Shown piece by piece: positions 58,961-64,000 of a stretch of 64,000 nucleotides of DNA. Both the position numbers and the translations under genes were made by a program. Position 1 is the first letter of the stretch. Every line of letters begins with the position of its first letter. The stretch is from Pseudoxanthomonas sp. (GTDB lineage: Bacteria > Pseudomonadota > Gammaproteobacteria > Xanthomonadales > Xanthomonadaceae): the NCBI RefSeq assembly GCF_027498035.1, contig NZ_CP114978.1:2914001-2978000 (forward strand), given 5' to 3'. The notes beneath the pieces were generated by a model. The model did no database searches and had not been told where the DNA came from. It worked only from the letters and a program-made list of their open reading frames with translations.

Positions 58961-60400
58961 CTACGGCGACCAGGTGAAGGTCGCCAGGCTCTTGCCTGGC
59001 AGCGTGTAGCGGAACGTGGCGTCGCCTTCGCGCACCGAGAACGTGCGCGGCAGCGGTGCCGAGTTGGTCACCACCAGCACCCGGCCGCCATCGGGATTGA
59101 TGAAAGCCACGTTGTCCACGCCGTCGACTTCATCGCTTGAGCCCACGCGATGCGCCCCCGGCGGCACGAAGCGGCTGGCGTGGGCCAATGCGTAGTACTC
59201 GTCGGTGCGGGTGATCGTGCCGGTGCGCGTATCGATGTCGACCACGCCGCGGCAGGTGTCGCAACCACCGGTGTGCGGGCCGCCGTCCTGGTCCAGCGCC
59301 AGGTTCCAGAACAGCACGCCGCGTGCGTCATGGCGCACCGATTCGATGATCAGGCGTCGCGCCTGCAGGGTCAGGCCGCCGCTGATCAGCGGTTCCCAGG
59401 CGCCGCCCGAGCATTCGGTCATGTAGACGTCCTTGTCCGGAAAGGCGGCATGCACCGGCGACTGCGCATCCGGCGTGCCTTCGTAGCAGTGCCAGGCCAC
59501 GGCGTTGACGTAGCGGCTGGCCTTGGGATCGTTGAGCACGCCCAGCGGTTCGTGCGGCTTGCTCCAGTTGTGGTCCCAGTCGAACAGCAGCGGCGCTGCT
59601 GCACCACGCGCGGCCAGCAATGGGCCGAGGTGTTCGCCGATGAAGCGGGCGCGCGCCGGCGCGTTGAAGCGCATGCCCGGATAGCTGGCCGGCTCGAAGT
59701 CCGGTTCGTTCTGCACGGTCAGCGCCCAGATCGGGATGCCTTCTTCGGCATACGCATCGACGTACTTGAGCAGGTAGCGGGCGAAGGCGTCATACGCCGC
59801 AGGGTCCAGCGTGCCCTGGATCAGGTTGCGGTTGGATTTCATCCACGCCGGGGCGCTCCATGGCGAGGCCATGACTTTCAGGTCCGGATTGATCGCCAGC
59901 GCCGCGCGCGTCACCGGCACCACGTCGGCCAGGTTGGGCGCGATGGAAAAGTGCGCCAGCTGCGGATCGGGCGCGTTGCCGGGGCTGTCATCCAGCGAAT
60001 AGTGGCTGCGCGAGAAGTCCGAGGCACCGATGGTCAGCCGCGCGAAACTCAGGCCAATGCCGTCGCCCTGGCGACCGAACAGCTCCTGCAACAGGTTGGC
60101 GCGTGCTTCGGGCTGCAAGTTCTGGATCAGGAGTGCCGACGCGTCGGTGATCGAGGCGCCGAACCCGACCATCGCCTGCCGCTGGTCCAGCGGAGCGATG
60201 TCGATGGCGAGCGGCAGGTCCTGGCCGTTGCCGAAGGTGGCCGGTGCCATCGGCGCCAGCGCGTACTGGTGGTTGTTGGTGGTCAGCCAGACCTGGGCCT
60301 GGCGCGCCGGTGCTGCTGCTGACACGCTCGCCACACTCAGCGTCAGTAGAGCGAACAGGCAGCGGACAGATGGGGCGCGTGCGGGACAGGGCATGGACAT
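58961..60400 (-). CDS. GH30-family glycosidase, secreted
   Basis: 479 aa. Signal peptide from MSMPCPARAPSVRCLFALLT to about AAAPARQ. TIM barrel with catalytic acid/base Glu in LTVQNEPDFEP and nucleophile Glu in DVYMTECSGGAWE; GFGASITDASALLI is the family N-terminal motif. C-terminal beta domain ends in KSLATFTWSP. GH30 members cleave beta-1,6-glucan, glucosylceramide or xylan; the exact substrate is open. Divergent from a TonB receptor. The ATG at 60400 is preferred to the distant GTG because of the signal peptide. Confidence 0.9.
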   Translation of the reverse strand: MSMPCPARAPSVRCLFALLTLSVASVSAAAPARQAQVWLTTNNHQYALAPMAPATFGNGQDLPLAIDIAPLDQRQAMVGFGASITDASALLIQNLQPEARANLLQELFGRQGDGIGLSFARLTIGASDFSRSHYSLDDSPGNAPDPQLAHFSIAPNLADVVPVTRAALAINPDLKVMASPWSAPAWMKSNRNLIQGTLDPAAYDAFARYLLKYVDAYAEEGIPIWALTVQNEPDFEPASYPGMRFNAPARARFIGEHLGPLLAARGAAAPLLFDWDHNWSKPHEPLGVLNDPKASRYVNAVAWHCYEGTPDAQSPVHAAFPDKDVYMTECSGGAWEPLISGGLTLQARRLIIESVRHDARGVLFWNLALDQDGGPHTGGCDTCRGVVDIDTRTGTITRTDEYYALAHASRFVPPGAHRVGSSDEVDGVDNVAFINPDGGRVLVVTNSAPLPRTFSVREGDATFRYTLPGKSLATFTWSP

Positions 60401-60509
60401 AAAGCCAGTCAAAAACGGACTGCAACCCTGCCGCAGACCTGCGCCAGGCGCATGCTGCGGCGCCGCATAGGCACGAGACGCGACCGCGCTTAACGTCGGT
60501 TTTACGTGG

Positions 60510-60538
60510 AATCGTTTTTTCACTGGAGTGAAACGATT
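60510..60538. promoter_or_regulatory. Inverted repeat in the GH30-receptor intergenic region
   Basis: Arms AATCGTTT...AAACGATT with an inner TTTCACT/AGTGAAA pair. It may bind a regulator or lie in the promoter of one gene. Confidence 0.45.
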
Positions 60539-60562
60539 GACACACTCTGACACCAGATCGTA

Positions 60563-60576
60563 TGACAGCGCTGTCA
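60563..60576. promoter_or_regulatory. Perfect LacI-type operator TGACAGCGCTGTCA
   Basis: A 14-bp palindrome with central CG, 24 bp upstream of the receptor ATG. It differs from the pectin operators and probably belongs to a second LacI regulator, not seen in this window, that controls GH30 glycoside use. Confidence 0.6.
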
Positions 60577-60599
60577 GACCGCCCTGGGAGGGCTACAAC

Positions 60600-63410
60600 A
60601 TGGCTTCATCTTCCGCATGGGGGCAGCGCGCCTCCACGTTGCGTGCGCCCGTCGCACGCCGTCTCGTTTCTGCCTGCTGCCTGGCGCTGCTGTCCATGCA
60701 GGCCCAGGCCCAGCAACAGTCCGAGGCCCCCGCCTCGGCCACCGACAGCATCGCCCAGCAAGACGCCAAGACCCTGGACAGCGTCAAGGTCACCGGCATC
60801 CGCGCGGCCATCGCCAATGCGGTGGAGAAGAAGAACGAGGCGACCTCGATCGTCGAGACCATCTCGGCCGAGGACATCGGCAAGCTGCCCGATGTGTCGA
60901 TCGCCGACTCGATCTCGCGACTGCCGGGCCTGGCCACCCAACGCGTGGACGGCCGCTCGCAGGTGATCAACATCCGCGGCATGTCCGAGCAGTTCGCTGG
61001 CACGCTGCTAAACGGCCGCGAACAGGTCAGCACCGGCGACAGCCGTGGCGTGGAATTCGACCAGTATCCGTCCGAGCTCATCAACGCGGTCACCGTCTAC
61101 AAGACCCCGGATGCGGCGCTGATCGGCCAAGGCCTGTCGGGCACAGTCGACCTGCAGACCATCCGTCCGCTGGACCTCAGCGAGCGCCGTGTGGTGTTCG
61201 GTGGCCAGGGCGAATACAACTCGCTGGGCAATGTCAGTGCCGACGGCAAGGACAAAGGCTACCGCGCCAGCGCGTCGTACGTGGACCAGTTTGCCGATGA
61301 CACCATCGGCGTGGCGCTGGGTGTGGCGCGGTTGAACTCGCCGTTCCAGGAGCAGCACTACAAATCGTGGTGGTGGGCCGATCTGGACCGCGTGGACTGG
61401 GATGGCCCGTACCAGACCGGCCGTCCGCTTAACGCCATCGCCTTGCAAGGTGACGAGGCTTGGGTGAAGTCGCGCGACCTGCAGCGCGATGGCGTGATGG
61501 GCGTGTTCGAGTTCAAGCCCAACGACCGCTTCCACAGCATCCTGGACCTGTACTACTCCAAGTTCGACCAGGACGAGACCACCCATGGCCTGATGTGGAG
61601 CAACGATTCGTCGTTCGTGGGCGATGCCGGCGGGGTGACCTACAGCAACGCCCAGACTACTGACGTCAACGGCTATCCGGTGGTCACCAGCGGCACCCTC
61701 AACGGCGTGCAGCCGGTCGTGCGCAACGACAGCAACCGGCGCCAGGACAAGCTGTTCTCGGTGGGCTGGAACAACGAATTCAAGGTGACCGAATCGGGGG
61801 CGCTGACCGCCGACCTGAGCTACTCGCGGGCCAAGCGCGACCAGTCCGCGCTGGAACTTTACGCCGGCCGCCTGGGGCCGCAGAGCGTGGACTTCAATAT
61901 CAAGACCACCCCGGGCTATTCGCAATTCGGCTTGCCGGATATGGCCGATCCCGACGCGGTCTACCTGTGGGATCCGCAGCTGTACAACCACGATGGTCGC
62001 CTAGAGATCTCCGAGCAGAAGGACACCATCAAGGCCGGACGCCTGAACTGGACCCAGCAGCTGGACAACGCAGTGATCCGCAGCGTTGATATCGGCGCCA
62101 ACTTCAACAAGCGCACCAAAGAGAAGGTTGCCGACGTGTACTTCGCCTTCCTGCCGGGCGAAGATCGCACCCCGACCCTGGTCGATCCGTCGCTGCTGTA
62201 TTCGCCGACCTCGCTGGGTTTCGTTGGCATGGGCGACATCCTGAGCTTCAACCCGCGCGCACTGCTCAACCAGTACTACGACGTCACCCTGAGCGAGAGC
62301 AACGACGACCTGCGCAAGGACTTCATCGTCGAAGAGAAGGTCAATACCTTCTACGTGCGCGCCAACATCGACATGGACCTGACCGACACCATCCGCGTGC
62401 GCGGCAACGCCGGCATGCAGTACATCACTTCCGACCAGTCCTCGACCGGCTTCAACGCCGCCAATAATTCGGTGCTGGGCTCGCAGACCCTGGGCAAGCA
62501 GTACAGCGACTTCCTGCCCAGCGTGAACCTGATCTTCGACTTCGGCGAAGGCTGGCTGATCCGTGCGGCTGCGGCCAAGACCCTGATGCGTCCGCCGATC
62601 AATTACCTCAGCGCCGATTCCAGCGCTGGAGTGGCAACCACCGGAGCCGAGATGGGCCTGTGGTCCGGCAGCGGCGGCAATCCGTTGCTTGAACCGTACC
62701 GGGCGATGGCCTTCGACCTGTCGTTCGAGAAGTACTTCGGCGAGGGCAGCTATGTCGGCCTGGCGCTGTTCCGCAAGAACCTGCAGACCTATATCTACCG
62801 CCAGAACCTGGAATGGGATTTCAGTGGCTATACGCCTGATCCAGACGCGCCGACCCCGATCTCCAACATCGGCACCTTCACCACCTGGGCCAACGGCAAG
62901 GGCGGCTACATGCGCGGCGCCGAGCTGTCCACGGCGCTGGCTGGCAACCTGATCAGTGATGCGCTGGATGGCTTCGGTGCCCAGGTCAACGTGTCCTACA
63001 CAGAGTCGTCGATCGACCCCGATCCCAACGACGACTCGGCCGGCACCGACACCATTCCAGGCCTGTCCAAGATCGTGGCCAACGCCACCCTGTACTACGA
63101 AAAACACGGCCTCGGCGCGCGGGTGAGTCAACGCTACCGCGATGGCTACCGCGGTGAGTACAGCGCCTTGTTCGGCCAGCGCCAGTACCGCAACACGCTG
63201 AGCGAGCGCACCACCGATCTACAGCTGAGCTATGCCTTTGCCGACACCAGTCGATTGAAGGGCCTGTCGCTGCTGTTCCAGGTCAACAACCTCACCGACG
63301 AACCATTCCGTACCGAAGTCAGCGAAAGCACCGGCACCGGCCTGTTCTTCCCCGAGGAGTACACGCAGTACGGCCGCCAGTACATGCTTGGCTTCCGCTA
63401 CGAGCTGTAA
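60600..63410 (+). CDS. TonB-dependent receptor 3, likely glucan/xylan oligosaccharide importer
   Basis: 936 aa. Signal peptide MASSSAWGQRASTLRAPVAR through LLSMQAQAQ. Plug: VKVTGIRAAIANAVEKKNEA, EDIGKLPDVSIADSISRLPG, VINIRGMSEQFAGTLLNGRE; the barrel ends RQYMLGFRYEL. Belongs to a different subgroup from the pectin pair. ATG 60600 follows GGGAGGG; the GTG at 60528 would add an untypical leader containing the operator. Divergent from the GH30 gene, with which it forms a polysaccharide-use pair. Confidence 0.93.
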   Translation: MASSSAWGQRASTLRAPVARRLVSACCLALLSMQAQAQQQSEAPASATDSIAQQDAKTLDSVKVTGIRAAIANAVEKKNEATSIVETISAEDIGKLPDVSIADSISRLPGLATQRVDGRSQVINIRGMSEQFAGTLLNGREQVSTGDSRGVEFDQYPSELINAVTVYKTPDAALIGQGLSGTVDLQTIRPLDLSERRVVFGGQGEYNSLGNVSADGKDKGYRASASYVDQFADDTIGVALGVARLNSPFQEQHYKSWWWADLDRVDWDGPYQTGRPLNAIALQGDEAWVKSRDLQRDGVMGVFEFKPNDRFHSILDLYYSKFDQDETTHGLMWSNDSSFVGDAGGVTYSNAQTTDVNGYPVVTSGTLNGVQPVVRNDSNRRQDKLFSVGWNNEFKVTESGALTADLSYSRAKRDQSALELYAGRLGPQSVDFNIKTTPGYSQFGLPDMADPDAVYLWDPQLYNHDGRLEISEQKDTIKAGRLNWTQQLDNAVIRSVDIGANFNKRTKEKVADVYFAFLPGEDRTPTLVDPSLLYSPTSLGFVGMGDILSFNPRALLNQYYDVTLSESNDDLRKDFIVEEKVNTFYVRANIDMDLTDTIRVRGNAGMQYITSDQSSTGFNAANNSVLGSQTLGKQYSDFLPSVNLIFDFGEGWLIRAAAAKTLMRPPINYLSADSSAGVATTGAEMGLWSGSGGNPLLEPYRAMAFDLSFEKYFGEGSYVGLALFRKNLQTYIYRQNLEWDFSGYTPDPDAPTPISNIGTFTTWANGKGGYMRGAELSTALAGNLISDALDGFGAQVNVSYTESSIDPDPNDDSAGTDTIPGLSKIVANATLYYEKHGLGARVSQRYRDGYRGEYSALFGQRQYRNTLSERTTDLQLSYAFADTSRLKGLSLLFQVNNLTDEPFRTEVSESTGTGLFFPEEYTQYGRQYMLGFRYEL

Positions 63411-63571
63411 GCAGACCGCATGACCACCGCCGGCGCCTGGTGTGTCGGCGGTGTTGCAGCGAGCCGGGCGCGTGTTCGTGATCGGCGAAAGATTCGCCAG
63501 TGATGCGCGAGGCGCATCGCGCAATGCGCAAACGGCATTGGGCCACAGCGGGATTCACATCAAGAATGCAG

Positions 63572-63596
63572 GCCTGCCGCGTTAATCGCGGCGGGC
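63572..63596 (+). terminator. Hairpin after receptor 3
   Basis: GCCTGCCGCG / CGCGGCGGGC (one mismatch) with TTAAT loop, followed by TTCTT; 160 bp after the receptor stop. Confidence 0.5.
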
Positions 63597-63669
63597 TTCT
63601 TGTCGTGCTGCCGGTCGGTACCAGGATCAAGAGCTCCCCAGCCAACTCTCCACCAGGGAGGAGTCAGCC

Positions 63670-64000
63670 ATGTCCGCCTCGGACGATGATGCAACCTCGG
63701 TGTCGCCTTCACGACGCCGCTTCTTCCAGGGTCTGACCCTGATTCCCTTTGCCGCCGCGCTGCCAGGTTGCAGCGATGACAAGAACGGCTCAACGGCAAA
63801 CGCGGCGACGGCGCGTTCCAGGCCGGAAGACTTCAAGCCCAGTTTCTTCAGCGCCGCGGAGTTCGCCTTCGTGGTGGCGGCTTGCGACCGCCTGATCCCG
63901 CACGATGAGGTTGGCCCCGGTGCGGTGGAGTCGGGCGTGCCAGAGTTCCTGGACAAGCACATGCAGACGCCTTACGCCAATGGCGCGATCTGGTACATGC
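63670..64000 (+). CDS. Gluconate 2-dehydrogenase subunit 3-like protein, 3' end outside window
   Basis: About 110 codons visible. Tat signal SRRRFFQGLTLIPFAAALPG, then FFSAAEFAFVVAACDRLIPH and GAVESGVPEFLDKHMQ, the start of the gluconate 2-dehydrogenase subunit 3 fold that exports the flavin-containing large subunit. ATG at 63670 has GGGAGGAG upstream. The large subunit and cytochrome would be expected next. Confidence 0.88.
   Translation, partial: MSASDDDATSVSPSRRRFFQGLTLIPFAAALPGCSDDKNGSTANAATARSRPEDFKPSFFSAAEFAFVVAACDRLIPHDEVGPGAVESGVPEFLDKHMQTPYANGAIWYM

Noticed and set aside
63425..63453. CACCGCCG/CGGCGGTG hairpin after receptor 3 as a terminator
   Set aside because: No T-run and a large loop; the hairpin at 63572-63596 is a better candidate.

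Overview
The window looks like chromosome of a GC-rich xanthomonad (Xanthomonadaceae, Pseudoxanthomonas/Stenotrophomonas-like). The grounds are large TonB-dependent receptors, a monomeric NADP isocitrate dehydrogenase, an effector with the Xanthomonadales XVIPCD secretion domain, REP-type palindromes and a resident chromosomal integron. The assignment is inferred from gene content only.

Region 1 (1-24.8 kb) is a pectin/galacturonate utilisation locus. It holds a 2-keto-3-deoxygluconate (KDG) kinase (cut by the window edge), two tandem paralogous TonB-dependent receptors, a pectin methylesterase, a very large secreted LamG-domain protein of unknown activity, an esterase/mutarotase/phosphatase operon on the minus strand, a FAH-family enzyme with a three-part TRAP transporter, a LacI regulator, KduI, KduD and a rhamnogalacturonan acetylesterase-cupin fusion that is frameshifted at an 8-G tract. 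Six copies of one LacI-type operator (half-site GGTGTCATT) precede these transcription units. The inferred flow is: esterases strip pectin, the receptors import oligogalacturonides, the TRAP system moves uronates inward, KduI and KduD make KDG and the kinase makes KDPG.

Region 2 (24.8-38.3 kb) is core and accessory chromosome: phenylalanine hydroxylase with a divergent Lrp-type regulator, VOC/GST/TfoX genes, a small-GTPase plus two roadblock-protein operon, monomeric Icd, RlmI, an HExxH/XVIPCD type IV secretion effector with its lipoprotein immunity candidate, and a membrane dipeptidase.

Region 3 (38.5-57.3 kb) is a chromosomal integron. It has a minus-strand IntI integrase, an attI-like site at about 39.66 kb, then 32 clear attC sites and at least six decayed ones, all in one orientation. 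Most cassettes carry one small plus-strand gene: membrane proteins, lipoproteins, zinc ribbons, a SUKH/SMI1 protein, a TIR-domain protein and acetyltransferases. Some cassettes are near-identical duplicates, and five cassettes in two recurring families carry no convincing gene. attC quality falls off away from attI; beyond 52.5 kb the sites are remnants between larger genes.

Region 4 (57.4-64 kb) returns to GC-rich chromosome: a YegD-like Hsp70 protein, a GH30 glycosidase divergent from a third TonB-dependent receptor with a perfect TGACAGCGCTGTCA operator between them, and the start of a gluconate 2-dehydrogenase subunit 3-like gene.
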